The notes under the pieces are model-generated. The model did not search any database. It was given only the letters and a program-made list of their open reading frames with translations, and was not told the origin of the DNA. Of a stretch of DNA of 52,988 nt, positions 9,989-20,281 are shown piece after piece (the first letter of the stretch is position 1; every line of letters begins with the position of its first letter). This DNA comes from Planktomarina sp. (GTDB taxonomy: Bacteria; Pseudomonadota; Alphaproteobacteria; Rhodobacterales; Rhodobacteraceae). The position numbers and the translations under genes are program-made. The stretch lies in assembly GCA_017856985.1 (NCBI GenBank), contig JAFMEA010000010.1, positions 1-52,988 on the forward strand. The letters run 5' to 3'.

Positions 9989-10186
9989 CTCCAGACAGAA
10001 AGTACAAACAATTTATTTTTCAACAATAATCAATACGTTTCTGCATTAATGGCTCAATAACTGCATGTTACTGAAACTATTTTATGTGCAAGCGGGGTTA
10101 ATAAATGAGAATGGTCTAAGCGCCTAACATTAACCTTGAAACTAGAGCAGTGGGACGCTAGGTACTCCACATACATTTATTTAAAA

Positions 10187-10191
10187 AAGGA
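10187..10191 (+). promoter_or_regulatory. ribosome-binding site deciding the AUA start of infC
   Basis: AAGGA sits 8 bases before an ATA codon at 10200, the ideal spacing. No ATG, GTG or TTG in this frame is similarly placed, and the codon before the ATA is GTT. Confidence 0.8.
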
Positions 10192-10199
10192 CTACTGTT

Positions 10200-10748
10200 A
10201 TAGCTCGAAGACCTCACAACGCGCCTCCGCAGCGCGAAACTGGACCCCGCGTAAATGAACGCATTAATAATCCTGAACTTCGCTTAATTGATGCTGAAGG
10301 CGAAAATGTTGGATTAGTAACACCACAACGTGCAATGGTTATGGCCGAAGAGGCAGGATTGGATTTGGTCGAAATTTCGCCAAATGCAAACCCACCAGTT
10401 TGCAAAATCATGGACTTTGGGAAATTCAAGTATGAAACCCAGAAAAAAGAAGCCGAGGCACGAAAAAAACAAAAAATTATAGAGATCAAGGAAGTTAAAT
10501 TCCGCCCAAATACTGATACGCATGACTACGAAGTAAAAATGCGTAATGTTTATAAATTCATAGAAAATGGTGATAAAGTTAAAATCACAATGCGCTTCAG
10601 GGGCAGAGAGATGGCCCACCAAGAGCTTGGCCGTGAGCTTTTACTTCGCGTTGCAGATGATACCAAAGAGATGGGTAAAGTGGAAAATATGCCCAAGATG
10701 GAGGGGCGGCAAATGATTATGCTCATCGGGCCTCTACCCAAGTCATAA
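10200..10748 (+). CDS. infC: translation initiation factor IF-3, with a non-canonical ATA start codon
   Basis: IF-3 binds the 30S subunit and checks start-codon pairing. The conserved alphaproteobacterial N-terminus [17 protein letters not shown] begins directly after an ATA codon, giving 182 residues. The first in-frame ATG lies 45 codons in, inside the N-domain. The N-terminal domain (to about residue 80), lysine-rich linker and C-terminal domain ([15 protein letters not shown]...[14 protein letters not shown]) are all present. infC genes commonly use rare AUU/AUA/AUC starts so that IF-3 represses its own translation; this gene fits that pattern. rpmI and rplT do not follow. Confidence 0.95.
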   Translation: MARRPHNAPPQRETGPRVNERINNPELRLIDAEGENVGLVTPQRAMVMAEEAGLDLVEISPNANPPVCKIMDFGKFKYETQKKEAEARKKQKIIEIKEVKFRPNTDTHDYEVKMRNVYKFIENGDKVKITMRFRGREMAHQELGRELLLRVADDTKEMGKVENMPKMEGRQMIMLIGPLPKS

Positions 10749-10767
10749 GTTAAAATACAATTAGACG

Positions 10768-10791
10768 AATTCTAATTAAAAATTTAGAATT
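10768..10791 (+). terminator. AT-rich stem-loop after infC
   Basis: Perfect 8-bp arms AATTCTAA / TTAGAATT with an 8-base loop, followed by TTATTTCTT. The position just after infC and the T-rich tail suggest an intrinsic terminator, but the stem has almost no G-C pairs, so it would be weak. Confidence 0.45.
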
Positions 10792-10898
10792 TTATTTCTT
10801 CAAATTGTCATTTGTAGTGTTTAATTAAATTTTCAGGGTATTTTTTTAAAAATAGTTTGCCTCATTAACATTCAATTAAAATTAAAGGGTGATCAATA

Positions 10899-12098
10899 AT
10901 GTCAGAACTCAAACCACAACTTGGAGATTTCTATTGGCAAGACCCCTTCTTATTAGAAAGTCAATTAACTGAAGATGACCGCATGTTGCGTGATGCAGCG
11001 GCACAGTTTGCTAAAAAAGAGCTTCAGCCGTCAATCGTAGAAGTGTATCGAGAGGCTCATGTCCAACCAGATCTGTTCAAAAAAATGGGACAGGCTGGGC
11101 TACTTGGTTCTACCATTCCAGAGGAATATGGCGGCATAGGAGCCAGCTACTCAGCTTATGGATTGATTGCCCGCGAAATTGAACGCGTTGATAGTGGGTA
11201 CCGCTCTATGATGTCGGTGCAGTCTTCATTGGTTATTTATCCAATTCATGCATACGGCAATGAGCAACAGCGTCAAAAATATCTACCTGAATTATGTGCA
11301 GGTGATTTAATTGGCTGCTTTGGACTGACAGAGCCTGACGCAGGTTCTGATCCAGCAGGCATGAAAACCCGTGCAGAGAAAACATCCACTGGGTATCGTA
11401 TTACAGGATCTAAGATGTGGATATCGAACTCACCAATCGCAGATGTATTTATAGTCTGGGCAAAGTCAGAGGCTCATGGTGATAAAATTCGTGGTTTCAT
11501 TTTGGAAAAAGGCATGCGCGGACTAAGTGCCCCTAAAATTGGAGGAAAATTATCACTCCGAGCTTCCGTTACTGGTGAAATAGTGATGGATGGTGTTGAA
11601 GTTGGTGAAAATGCGCTGCTACCAAATGTTGAAGGCCTGAAAGGCCCCTTTGGTTGTCTTAATCGAGCTAGATATGGAATAGCATGGGGCGTGTTGGGGG
11701 CCGCTGAATTCTGTTGGAATGCTGCCCTACAGTATGGTCTTGATCGAAAACAATTTGGCAAGCCACTCGCTCAGACACAATTATTCCAAAAAAAGTTAGC
11801 AGACATGCAGACTGAAATTGCACTTGGCCTTCAATCTGTTTTTCGTCTTGGCCAAATGATGGATGATGGCACAGCCAGCCCAGAGCTAATTAGTCTAATG
11901 AAACGTAATAACTGTGGAAAGGCATTGGATATTGCCCGTATCAGCCGAGATATGCATGGTGGAAATGGTATATCAGAAGATTTTCAAATTATGCGTCATG
12001 CAGCGAACTTAGAGACAGTAAATACCTATGAAGGAACGCATGATGTCCATGCTTTAATATTAGGACGTGCACAAACTGGGCTACAGGCATTTTTCTAA
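10899..12098 (+). CDS. gcdH: glutaryl-CoA dehydrogenase
   Basis: FAD-dependent acyl-CoA dehydrogenase that oxidises and decarboxylates glutaryl-CoA to crotonyl-CoA in lysine/tryptophan breakdown. The 399 residues contain [14 protein letters not shown] and [17 protein letters not shown] (FAD/substrate domain). Glutaryl-specific marks are the Arg-containing [14 protein letters not shown] and the catalytic Glu378 in [17 protein letters not shown]. These distinguish it from short-chain acyl-CoA dehydrogenases. The leader AAAGGGTGATCAATAATG supplies the ribosome-binding site. It lies upstream of the suc operon but is separated from it by a likely regulatory region with two palindromes. Confidence 0.95.
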   Translation: MSELKPQLGDFYWQDPFLLESQLTEDDRMLRDAAAQFAKKELQPSIVEVYREAHVQPDLFKKMGQAGLLGSTIPEEYGGIGASYSAYGLIAREIERVDSGYRSMMSVQSSLVIYPIHAYGNEQQRQKYLPELCAGDLIGCFGLTEPDAGSDPAGMKTRAEKTSTGYRITGSKMWISNSPIADVFIVWAKSEAHGDKIRGFILEKGMRGLSAPKIGGKLSLRASVTGEIVMDGVEVGENALLPNVEGLKGPFGCLNRARYGIAWGVLGAAEFCWNAALQYGLDRKQFGKPLAQTQLFQKKLADMQTEIALGLQSVFRLGQMMDDGTASPELISLMKRNNCGKALDIARISRDMHGGNGISEDFQIMRHAANLETVNTYEGTHDVHALILGRAQTGLQAFF

Positions 12099-12159
12099 AA
12101 TAATGTTTTAAAAATTACCAAACCTAGCAAAATCTTCATTCAAACCTTTAAAATTAATA

Positions 12160-12195
12160 ATTTGTGATCACGGATTTTTTACCGTGATCACAAAT
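12160..12195. promoter_or_regulatory. paired GTGATCAC palindromes upstream of sucC (candidate operator)
   Basis: A perfect inverted repeat with 14-base arms (ATTTGTGATCACGG / CCGTGATCACAAAT) and an 8-base A/T spacer. Each arm itself contains the palindrome GTGATCAC, centred at 12167.5 and 12187.5, exactly 20 bp apart or about two helical turns. It lies 93-128 bp before the sucC start. No U-tract follows the repeat, so a simple terminator for gcdH is less likely than a double protein-binding site. The same octamer precedes the GntR gene at 20935-20942. Confidence 0.65.
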
Positions 12196-12287
12196 GTACG
12201 AAATATTCAGAATTTCAAATAAAGACCTGTAATACCTTGCGAAATTCCCGGTACATTTGGAATCATAATACTTGATAGGAAGACCAA

Positions 12288-13484
12288 ATGAACATTCACG
12301 AATATCAGGCGAAAGCCTTGCTGCGGAGTTACGGCGCACCGGTATCGGATGGTAGGGTCGTACTAAAAGCTGACGAAGCGAAAATAGCTGCAAGCGAAAT
12401 GGATGGTCCACTTTGGGTTGTAAAAGCTCAGATCCATGCAGGGGGTCGAGGAAAAGGGCATTTCAAAGAGGCGGACGCCGGTGTAACCGGTGGAGTTCGT
12501 ATGGCTAAAAGTGTTGAGGAAGCCGAAAAAGAGGCAAAGGCTATGCTGGGCCGTACATTAGTCACTAAGCAAACTGGACCAGCCGGAAAGCAAGTTAATC
12601 GCGTTTATATTGAAGACGGTTCAGAAATAAAAAACGAGTTTTATCTCGCAATCTTGGTGGACAGGCAAACTAGTCGGATATCTTTTGTTGCCTCAACCGA
12701 GGGCGGCATGGACATTGAAGAGGTTGCCGCATCCACCCCGGAAAAAATAATATCCTTTTCAGTTGATCCAGCAACAGGATATCAGGGATTTCATGGACGG
12801 CGGATTGCATTTAATCTTGGACTAAGTGGAAAACAGGTTAAGCAATGCGTTACCTTGATGGGCAACCTTTTTCAGATGTTTGTAGAAAAAGATATGGAAA
12901 TGTTAGAAATAAATCCACTTATTGTGTCCGGCAGTGGAGATCTAAAATGCTTAGATGCCAAGATGGGATTTGATGGTAATGCCGTCTACCGACATGCTGA
13001 TATATCGGAATTGCGTGATACAACAGAAGAAGATCCAAAAGAACTTGAGGCCAGCAAACACGATCTGAATTATATAGCCCTAGACGGTGAAATTGGCTGT
13101 ATGGTCAATGGCGCAGGCTTGGCTATGGCCACCATGGATATAATTAAGCTCTACGGCGCAGAACCCGCAAACTTTCTGGACGTTGGGGGAGGTGCAACCA
13201 AAGAAAAGGTAACAGAAGCCTTTAAAATAATTACATCTGACCCACAGGTGAAAGGCATACTAGTCAATATCTTTGGTGGCATTATGCGTTGTGACGTAAT
13301 TGCTGAAGGCGTCGTTGCGGCAGTTAAGGAAGTCGGTCTAAAGGTTCCTTTGGTTGTAAGGCTTGAGGGTACTAATGTGGAAAAAGGTAAAAAGATCATA
13401 AATGAAAGTGATCTAAATGTAATTGCGGCCAATGACCTAAAAGATGGTGCCCAAAAGATTGTTGCGGCAGTTAAAGAAATTTGA
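12288..13484 (+). CDS. sucC: succinyl-CoA synthetase, beta subunit
   Basis: ADP/GDP-forming subunit of the TCA-cycle enzyme that makes succinate and NTP from succinyl-CoA. The 398-residue ATP-grasp protein starts with [16 protein letters not shown] and carries [12 protein letters not shown] (nucleotide-binding strand), LEINPLIV (metal ligands), and the C-terminal [18 protein letters not shown] power-helix region. AGGAAGACC precedes the ATG. First gene of the sucC-sucD-sucA-sucB-lpd block; mdh, often found upstream in alphaproteobacteria, is replaced here by gcdH on the other side of the operator-like repeat. Confidence 0.97.
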   Translation: MNIHEYQAKALLRSYGAPVSDGRVVLKADEAKIAASEMDGPLWVVKAQIHAGGRGKGHFKEADAGVTGGVRMAKSVEEAEKEAKAMLGRTLVTKQTGPAGKQVNRVYIEDGSEIKNEFYLAILVDRQTSRISFVASTEGGMDIEEVAASTPEKIISFSVDPATGYQGFHGRRIAFNLGLSGKQVKQCVTLMGNLFQMFVEKDMEMLEINPLIVSGSGDLKCLDAKMGFDGNAVYRHADISELRDTTEEDPKELEASKHDLNYIALDGEIGCMVNGAGLAMATMDIIKLYGAEPANFLDVGGGATKEKVTEAFKIITSDPQVKGILVNIFGGIMRCDVIAEGVVAAVKEVGLKVPLVVRLEGTNVEKGKKIINESDLNVIAANDLKDGAQKIVAAVKEI

Positions 13485-13531
13485 CGCGAGATGATTAAGA
13501 CAAATCAAGATTTTATTAAAAGGAGCGTCTA

Positions 13532-14413
13532 ATGGCCGTGCTAATTGATCAAAACACCAAAGTTATATGTCAGGGTTTTACGGGCAGTCAGGGCACATTC
13601 CATTCCGAACAAGCAATTGAATATGGCACCAACATGGTGGGCGGTGTGACGCCTGGAAAGGGCGGTCAATCACATCTAAACCTACCAGTATTCAATTCCG
13701 TACATGAAGCAAAGTCTGTTACAAACGCCAATGCAACGGTAATTTATGTTCCACCACCATTTGCCGCCGATTCAATATTGGAGGCAATTGATGCCCAAAT
13801 GGAAGTAATAGTATGTATCACCGAAGGCATTCCAGTTTTAGATATGATAAGAGTTAAAAGGGCACTGGAGGGGTCATCCAGCCGATTAGTGGGGCCCAAT
13901 TGCCCCGGCGTTATAACTCCCGGTGCTTGCAAGATTGGAATTATGCCAGGACACATCCACCACCGCGGATCAGTTGGCGTGGTGTCTCGGTCTGGAACTT
14001 TGACGTATGAGGCAGTTAAACAGACCACAGACGTAGGATTAGGCCAATCAACCTGCGTCGGCATAGGCGGTGATCCAATAAAGGGAACTGAGCACTTGGA
14101 TGTGCTGGAATGGTTCCTAGCGGATGATGAAACTGAGAGCATAATCATGATTGGAGAGATTGGCGGATCTGCGGAAGAAGAGGCTGCGCAATTTTTAGCT
14201 GACGAAAAGAAAAAAGGTAGATGGAAACCCACTGCTGGATTTATTGCAGGACGCACCGCGCCCCCTGGCCGCCGTATGGGCCATGCTGGCGCCATAGTGG
14301 CCGGTGGGAAAGGTGGGGCAGACGATAAAATAGAAGCAATGCGGTCAGCCGGAATTATTGTTGCGGAAAGTCCAGCTGGCCTAGGAGAAGCTGTATTAGA
14401 GGCGATAGGGTAA
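13532..14413 (+). CDS. sucD: succinyl-CoA synthetase, alpha subunit
   Basis: CoA-binding and phosphohistidine subunit. The 293 residues include the CoA-binding [16 protein letters not shown], the VGPNCPGVI and SRSGTLTYE loops, and the phosphorylated His251 in [11 protein letters not shown]. It begins 47 bases after sucC with AAAAGGAGCG just upstream, consistent with cotranscription and translation coupled to sucC levels. Confidence 0.97.
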   Translation: MAVLIDQNTKVICQGFTGSQGTFHSEQAIEYGTNMVGGVTPGKGGQSHLNLPVFNSVHEAKSVTNANATVIYVPPPFAADSILEAIDAQMEVIVCITEGIPVLDMIRVKRALEGSSSRLVGPNCPGVITPGACKIGIMPGHIHHRGSVGVVSRSGTLTYEAVKQTTDVGLGQSTCVGIGGDPIKGTEHLDVLEWFLADDETESIIMIGEIGGSAEEEAAQFLADEKKKGRWKPTAGFIAGRTAPPGRRMGHAGAIVAGGKGGADDKIEAMRSAGIIVAESPAGLGEAVLEAIG

Positions 14414-14635
14414 CCTTATGGAGATGATTTTAAGCCAGTATAAAATAATAAACAGATATACGGCAGACATTAACAAATTTTGCAACTTGCTTCGCCTTTT
14501 TCAATTAGAAACTCAATATTGGGTTACCAATAGCATGTTGCCCTTATTATGTAGAATGATTTTAATCCCAATGCTTCCAGAAGTTAAAAAAAGCTTTAAA
14601 TTCTATACTTCCAGCCCACTTTGAGGTAATCTTCA

Positions 14636-17593
14636 ATGACTAATCATCCAGACAACACTCAATTTCATGCTTCCTCTTTCATGCAAAGCCACAACGCAGA
14701 GTACTTGGAACAAATGCATGCCCGCTACGCCACAAACCCAGAATCTGTAGATGAGCAATGGTCTAAATTTTTTAAAGAGCTTGGCGATGCTAATGTCGAA
14801 GCTTTAGCTGAGGCATCGGGGCCATCTTGGGGTCGAAACGATTGGCCACCACTCCCGATGGACGATCTTACATCTGCTCTGACTGGAGAATATCCCAACA
14901 CCACAAAAACTGCTAACCCTAACAAAAATATGCCTACTATGGCCGAGCAAAGTGATGCAAATCTTGATGACGACCAGATAAAGAGAGCCGTACTTGACAG
15001 TGTGCGTGCGTTAATGCTGATCCGCGCCTACCGAATTCGTGGTCACTTAAGCGCAGATCTTGATCCCTTAAATATGCGCATGGAAACCGAACGACCCGAA
15101 TTAGATCCCAATACTTATGGTTTTAATCAAGCTGACCTTGATAGGCCAATCTTTTTAGACAATGTCTTGGGTTTAAAATTTGCATCGATGCGCGAAATTC
15201 TTGAAATTGTTAGACGAACGTATAGTGGCACGTTCGCCCTACAATATATGCATATTTTGGACCCTGAACAATCCTCCTGGCTAAAGGAACGAATAGAGGG
15301 CTTTGGTAAAGAAATTAGTTTCACGCGTGAGGGACGAAAAGCTATTTTAAAAAAGCTTGTAGAAGCCGAGGGCTTTGAGAAATTTCTCCACGTAAAATAC
15401 ATGGGTACCAAGAGGTTTGGTCTTGATGGAGGAGAGAGCCTTATCCCAGCAATGGAGCAGATAATAAAACGTGGCGGCGCACTGGGTGTTAAAGACATAA
15501 TTATTGGAATGCCACATCGTGGCCGCTTATCTGTACTTGCCAATGTAATGGCAAAACCTTACCGCGCTATTTTTAATGAATTTCAGGGTGGATCCTCCAA
15601 GCCTGAGGACGTCGATGGATCAGGTGACGTAAAATATCACCTTGGAGCATCTTCAGATAGGGAGTTTGACGGCAATAACGTGCATCTTTCATTAACTGCA
15701 AACCCAAGTCATTTGGAGGCAGTAAATCCTGTAGTTTTGGGAAAAGCGCGCGCAAAGCAGGATCAAAATAATGATTCAGAGCGGACAACTGTTCTGCCAA
15801 TTCTGTTACATGGCGATGCGGCATTTGCAGGCCAAGGCATAATAGCTGAAGGTTTTGGCTTATCTGGCCTCAAAGGCCACAAAAATGGTGGGACAATACA
15901 CATTGTTGTAAATAACCAAATAGGTTTTACAACAGCACCCCACTTTAGCCGCTCCTCAGCATACCCAACAGATATTGCACTGATGGTAGAGGCACCCATC
16001 TTCCACGTGAATGGTGACGATCCTGAGGCAGTGGTTCATGCAGCGAAAGTAGCTACTGAGTATCGACAGAAATTTAAAAAAGACGTCGTTCTAGACATTA
16101 TTTGTTATCGGCGATTTGGCCATAACGAAGGTGATGAGCCAATGTTTACAAACCCCATAATGTATAAAAAAATTAAAAACCAAAAAACAACACTCTCACT
16201 CTACACCGCGCGCTTGGTAAAAGATGGCTTAATACCTGAAGGTGAAATTGAAGATAGTAAAGCTGACTTTCAGGCTTACCTAACTGCGGAGTTTGAAGCA
16301 GGTAAAAGCTATAAACCTAATAAAGCCGACTGGTTAGATGGCAGGTGGTCAAAAATAAATCGCCGTGGTGAAGAATATCAACGGGGTGACACAGCAATAC
16401 CCGAGACAACTTTCAACGACGTTGCAAAAGCTTTGGGACAAGTTCCAAATGAATTTCCAGTGCATAAAACAGTGCAAAGAATGCTTGATACAAAAGCTAA
16501 TAATTTAAAGTCTGGAAAAGAAATCGATTGGGCTACTGGTGAAGCATTGGCGTTTGGATCTTTATTAACTGAAGGTCACCCAGTGCGCCTATCTGGGCAA
16601 GACAGCACGCGTGGTACGTTTAGCCATCGGCACTCAGGATTGGTAAATCAAAATACAGAAGAGCGTTATTACCCTCTAAATAACATTCGTAAGGGACAGG
16701 GTGAATACGAAGTGATAGACTCGATGCTTTCTGAATACGCCGTCTTGGGTTTTGAATATGGCTATTCTTTGGCTGAACCAAACGCTTTAGTAATGTGGGA
16801 GGCTCAATTTGGAGATTTTGCAAATGGCGCCCAAATTATGTTTGACCAGTTTATTTCAAGCGGTGAAAGCAAATGGCTTCGGATGTCTGGGCTAACGATG
16901 CTCCTTCCACATGGCTTTGAAGGCCAAGGGCCAGAGCACAGTTCCGCAAGACTAGAGCGTTTTTTACAGATGTGTGGACAAGACAACTGGATTGTTGCGA
17001 ATTGCACAACACCAGCAAATTATTTTCATATTTTACGTCGTCAAATTCATCGTACGTTTCGCAAACCATTAGTACTAATGACCCCAAAATCACTACTACG
17101 TCACAAAATGGCAGTTTCAAAGCGCGAAGAGTTTACTTCGGGTTCTAGTTTTCATCGAGTTCTTTGGGACGATGCTCAATATGGAAATTCTAAAACCAAA
17201 CTTTTAGCTGACAAAAAAATTAAACGATTAGTTTTGTGCTCAGGTAAAGTTTACTATGACCTCCTCGAAGAAAGAGATGTGCGTGGAATCAACGATATAT
17301 ACCTCATGCGAATTGAACAATTCTATCCGTTCCCAGCCATATCCATGGTGAAAGAGCTGGAACGCTTCAAATCCTCGGACGTTGTCTGGTGTCAAGAAGA
17401 ACCAAAAAATCAAGGCGCATGGTCATTTATTGAACCTAATATTGAGTGGGTTCTCAATCGTATTGGCGCTCAAAACTTACGTCCAACTTACGTCGGACGT
17501 TCTGCCTCGGCCTCGCCTGCCACAGGCCTTGCATCAATTCATAAATCACAGCAAGCAGCGCTCATTGATGAAGCGCTAACGTTGAAAGGATAA
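14636..17593 (+). CDS. sucA: 2-oxoglutarate dehydrogenase E1 component
   Basis: Thiamine-diphosphate enzyme that decarboxylates 2-oxoglutarate and passes succinyl to the lipoyl arm of E2. At 985 residues it has the full family length. The N-terminal E2-binding segment with YLEQMHARYATNPESVDEQW is followed by the catalytic core with GMPHRGRLSVL, GDAAFAGQGI and VVNNQIGFTT (ThDP/Mg site), and the C-terminal transketolase-like half with RGTFSHRHS and LPHGFEGQGPEHSSAR. GAGGTAATC lies before the ATG. The 222 bases between sucD and sucA hold no convincing gene. Confidence 0.98.
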   Translation: MTNHPDNTQFHASSFMQSHNAEYLEQMHARYATNPESVDEQWSKFFKELGDANVEALAEASGPSWGRNDWPPLPMDDLTSALTGEYPNTTKTANPNKNMPTMAEQSDANLDDDQIKRAVLDSVRALMLIRAYRIRGHLSADLDPLNMRMETERPELDPNTYGFNQADLDRPIFLDNVLGLKFASMREILEIVRRTYSGTFALQYMHILDPEQSSWLKERIEGFGKEISFTREGRKAILKKLVEAEGFEKFLHVKYMGTKRFGLDGGESLIPAMEQIIKRGGALGVKDIIIGMPHRGRLSVLANVMAKPYRAIFNEFQGGSSKPEDVDGSGDVKYHLGASSDREFDGNNVHLSLTANPSHLEAVNPVVLGKARAKQDQNNDSERTTVLPILLHGDAAFAGQGIIAEGFGLSGLKGHKNGGTIHIVVNNQIGFTTAPHFSRSSAYPTDIALMVEAPIFHVNGDDPEAVVHAAKVATEYRQKFKKDVVLDIICYRRFGHNEGDEPMFTNPIMYKKIKNQKTTLSLYTARLVKDGLIPEGEIEDSKADFQAYLTAEFEAGKSYKPNKADWLDGRWSKINRRGEEYQRGDTAIPETTFNDVAKALGQVPNEFPVHKTVQRMLDTKANNLKSGKEIDWATGEALAFGSLLTEGHPVRLSGQDSTRGTFSHRHSGLVNQNTEERYYPLNNIRKGQGEYEVIDSMLSEYAVLGFEYGYSLAEPNALVMWEAQFGDFANGAQIMFDQFISSGESKWLRMSGLTMLLPHGFEGQGPEHSSARLERFLQMCGQDNWIVANCTTPANYFHILRRQIHRTFRKPLVLMTPKSLLRHKMAVSKREEFTSGSSFHRVLWDDAQYGNSKTKLLADKKIKRLVLCSGKVYYDLLEERDVRGINDIYLMRIEQFYPFPAISMVKELERFKSSDVVWCQEEPKNQGAWSFIEPNIEWVLNRIGAQNLRPTYVGRSASASPATGLASIHKSQQAALIDEALTLKG

Positions 17594-17596
17594 AAT

Positions 17597-18799
17597 ATGT
17601 CCACTGAAGTTCGTGTGCCCACTTTGGGTGAATCTGTCACTGAAGCAACTATTGCAACATGGTTTAAAAAAATTGGTGATCCCGTTGAATTGGATGAAAT
17701 GCTTTGTGAATTGGAAACAGATAAGGTAACCGTAGAAGTCCCTAGTCCTATAGCCGGCGTTATTACAGAAATTGTGGTCGCAGAGGGCTCTACCGTAAGC
17801 GTTGAAGCTTTATTAGCAAAAATTAGTGAAGGCGCTGTTGCACAGATAACCAAAGCCTCCGAACAGCTATCAAATCGAGCTAAGCAGGAGCCCAACTCAT
17901 CTAAATCTGAGACTATTGATATCGAAGATGCTCCATCAGCCAAAAAAATAATGGCTGAAAAAGGAATTACAAGATCCGACGTAATTCCTACTGGGAGGGA
18001 TGGACGTATCATGAAGGCCGATGTCCTTAAGGATCCTACTGGCGGAGCACCAGAGCTCACACCCATCAATACCCCCTCACCAGTACCAGTGAGTGATGCT
18101 TCACGCGAAGAGCGGGTAAAGATGACACGCCTACGCCAAACTATTGCCCGTCGCCTCAAGGACAGTCAAAATACTGCTGCCATGCTAACTACTTATAATG
18201 AAGTTGATATGACCGAGGTGATAGCATTACGTGATCAATACAAAGAACTATTCCTGAAAAAACACAGCGTAAAATTGGGCTTTATGTCCTTTTTTACTAT
18301 AGCCTGCTGTCACGCACTTAAGGAAGTGCCAGAAGTTAATGCTGAAGTCGACGGCACTGATATAATCTACAAAAACTTTGTTCATATCGGCATAGCCGCC
18401 GGTACACCGACCGGCCTTGTCGTGCCCGTAATTCGAGACGCAGACGCAATGTCATTTGCGCAGATAGAAAAGGAAATTGCAGAAAAAGGGTCCCGAGCAA
18501 GGGATGGAAAGCTGACAATGGCTGAAATGCAAGGCGGTACATTTACCATATCTAATGGAGGCGTTTACGGCTCTTTGATGTCGTCACCAATTCTAAACCC
18601 ACCACAATCAGGAATCTTGGGGATGCACAAAATTCAGGAGCGTCCGATAGCTTTGAATGGTCAAGTTGTAATTCGCCCGATGATGTATTTGGCCCTTAGC
18701 TATGATCATAGAATAGTCGATGGCAAGGGAGCAGTGACATTCCTTGTGAGAATTAAAGAAGCCCTAGAAGACCCACGTCGGTTACTCATGGATCTCTAA
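17597..18799 (+). CDS. sucB: dihydrolipoamide succinyltransferase (2-oxoglutarate dehydrogenase E2)
   Basis: Core of the 2-oxoglutarate dehydrogenase complex. Of 400 residues, the lipoyl domain occupies 1-75, with Lys43 in [11 protein letters not shown] as lipoylation site. A peripheral-subunit-binding segment follows ([18 protein letters not shown], about 114-131), then a Ser/Pro-rich linker and the acyltransferase domain with the catalytic His in [16 protein letters not shown] near the C-terminus. Only three bases separate it from sucA, so the two are cotranscribed and probably translationally coupled. Confidence 0.97.
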   Translation: MSTEVRVPTLGESVTEATIATWFKKIGDPVELDEMLCELETDKVTVEVPSPIAGVITEIVVAEGSTVSVEALLAKISEGAVAQITKASEQLSNRAKQEPNSSKSETIDIEDAPSAKKIMAEKGITRSDVIPTGRDGRIMKADVLKDPTGGAPELTPINTPSPVPVSDASREERVKMTRLRQTIARRLKDSQNTAAMLTTYNEVDMTEVIALRDQYKELFLKKHSVKLGFMSFFTIACCHALKEVPEVNAEVDGTDIIYKNFVHIGIAAGTPTGLVVPVIRDADAMSFAQIEKEIAEKGSRARDGKLTMAEMQGGTFTISNGGVYGSLMSSPILNPPQSGILGMHKIQERPIALNGQVVIRPMMYLALSYDHRIVDGKGAVTFLVRIKEALEDPRRLLMDL

Positions 18800-18884
18800 C
18801 AGGTTAAAAAGTGGTTTTAAAAATCTAAAAGATGTTATTTTGCGTTATAAATCGCATTACTGTTCAACTAGAAGGATAAGTCTC

Positions 18885-20273
18885 GTGGCTTCATACGACG
18901 TAATTGTGATTGGTTCCGGTCCCGGCGGATATGTAAGCGCTATTCGCTGCGCTCAGTTAGGGCTAAAAACAGCTTGCGTAGAAGGTAGAGATACCCTGGG
19001 AGGCACATGCCTTAATGTAGGTTGTATCCCATCAAAAGCTTTGTTGCACGCCAGCCATCAACTCCATGAAGCACAACATAACTTTGCAAAAATGGGCCTA
19101 ATAGCTGATAATCCTTCTGTTGATTGGAACAAGATGCAGGGATACAAATCTGAAGTTATTGAGGGAAATACTAAAGGCATTGAATTTTTATTTAAGAAGA
19201 ACAAAATCGACTGGTTAAAGGGCTGGGCATCGATTCCTAGCGTTGGAGAAATTCTTATTGGTGATGAAACATACACAGCCAAGCATATTATTATAGCAAG
19301 TGGGTCAGAACCTTCGGCCCTTCCAGGAATTAAGATCGACGAAAAAATAGTGGTCACCTCCACAGGGGCTCTTGCCCTAGACAAAATACCTGCAAAAATG
19401 ATCGTCATTGGTGCCGGCGTAATTGGTCTTGAGCTTGGATCCGTTTATGCACGCCTAGGCACAGAAGTAGAGGTTATAGAATTTTTAGATGAAATCACCC
19501 CAGGCATGGATGCAGAAATTCAAAAGAATTTTAAACGTATATTAAAAAAACAAGGCCTCAAATTTACCATGGGTTCGGCTGTAAAATCAGTTTCTGTTAA
19601 AAATAAAACAGCCAGCGTTACTTACGTAAACCAAAAAAAAGATACCGAGCACCAGGTCGATGCTGACGTAGTATTAGTTGCAACTGGACGAAAGCCATTC
19701 CTTGATGGACTAGGTCTTGAAGCTCTTGGTATAACGCTCACAGACGGTGGACAGATCAAAACTGATAGCAATTATTCAACAAATATCACAGGGGTCTATG
19801 CTATAGGAGATGCCATAAGTGGACCCATGTTGGCTCATAAAGCTGAAGATGAAGGCATGGCAGTAGCCGAGATTTTAGCTGGCCAAGCTGGGCACGTAAA
19901 CTACGGAGTAATTCCCGGTGTAATCTATACGCACCCAGAAGTTGCTTCTGTTGGCTTAACCGAGGAACAATTGAAAGAAACCGGGAATGAATTTAAGGTA
20001 GGCAAGTTTTCATTCATGGGAAATGGCCGTGCAAAGGCAAATTTTGCTGGTGAAGGATTTGTAAAAATTCTCGCCGACGCAGCCACCGACCGTATTTTAG
20101 GCGCACATATTATTGGGCCAATGGCGGGCGATTTAGTTCACGAGATTTGTGTTGCGATGGAGTTTGGCGCGGCAGCTGAAGATCTTGCTCGGACCTGCCA
20201 TGCTCATCCAACTTATTCAGAGGCGGTACGCGAAGCAGCCTTGGCCTGTGGCAGCGGCGCAATTCATAGCTAA
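18885..20273 (+). CDS. lpd: dihydrolipoamide dehydrogenase (E3)
   Basis: FAD enzyme that reoxidises the lipoyl arm and reduces NAD. The 462 residues contain the N-terminal FAD fold [18 protein letters not shown], the redox disulfide [15 protein letters not shown], the NAD fold [18 protein letters not shown], and the C-terminal His-Glu pair in [10 protein letters not shown]. The start chosen is GTG at 18885 ([10 protein letters not shown]) with GAAGGA 9 bases upstream; an in-frame TTG at 18840 has no ribosome-binding site. Being last in the suc block suggests this E3 serves the oxoglutarate complex. The GntR gene converges on it 8 bases away. Confidence 0.96.
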   Translation: MASYDVIVIGSGPGGYVSAIRCAQLGLKTACVEGRDTLGGTCLNVGCIPSKALLHASHQLHEAQHNFAKMGLIADNPSVDWNKMQGYKSEVIEGNTKGIEFLFKKNKIDWLKGWASIPSVGEILIGDETYTAKHIIIASGSEPSALPGIKIDEKIVVTSTGALALDKIPAKMIVIGAGVIGLELGSVYARLGTEVEVIEFLDEITPGMDAEIQKNFKRILKKQGLKFTMGSAVKSVSVKNKTASVTYVNQKKDTEHQVDADVVLVATGRKPFLDGLGLEALGITLTDGGQIKTDSNYSTNITGVYAIGDAISGPMLAHKAEDEGMAVAEILAGQAGHVNYGVIPGVIYTHPEVASVGLTEEQLKETGNEFKVGKFSFMGNGRAKANFAGEGFVKILADAATDRILGAHIIGPMAGDLVHEICVAMEFGAAAEDLARTCHAHPTYSEAVREAALACGSGAIHS

Positions 20274-20281
20274 TAAATTCT

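Noticed and set aside
12160-12195. Repeat as intrinsic terminator of gcdH
   Set aside because: The T-run is in the loop, not after the stem, and the arms are internally palindromic and recur at 20934; operator is the better reading, though termination is not excluded.
14418-14624. 68-codon open frame between sucD and sucA
   Set aside because: No ribosome-binding site beyond the sucD end, no recognisable features, AT-rich spacer composition; more likely an untranslated gap in the operon.
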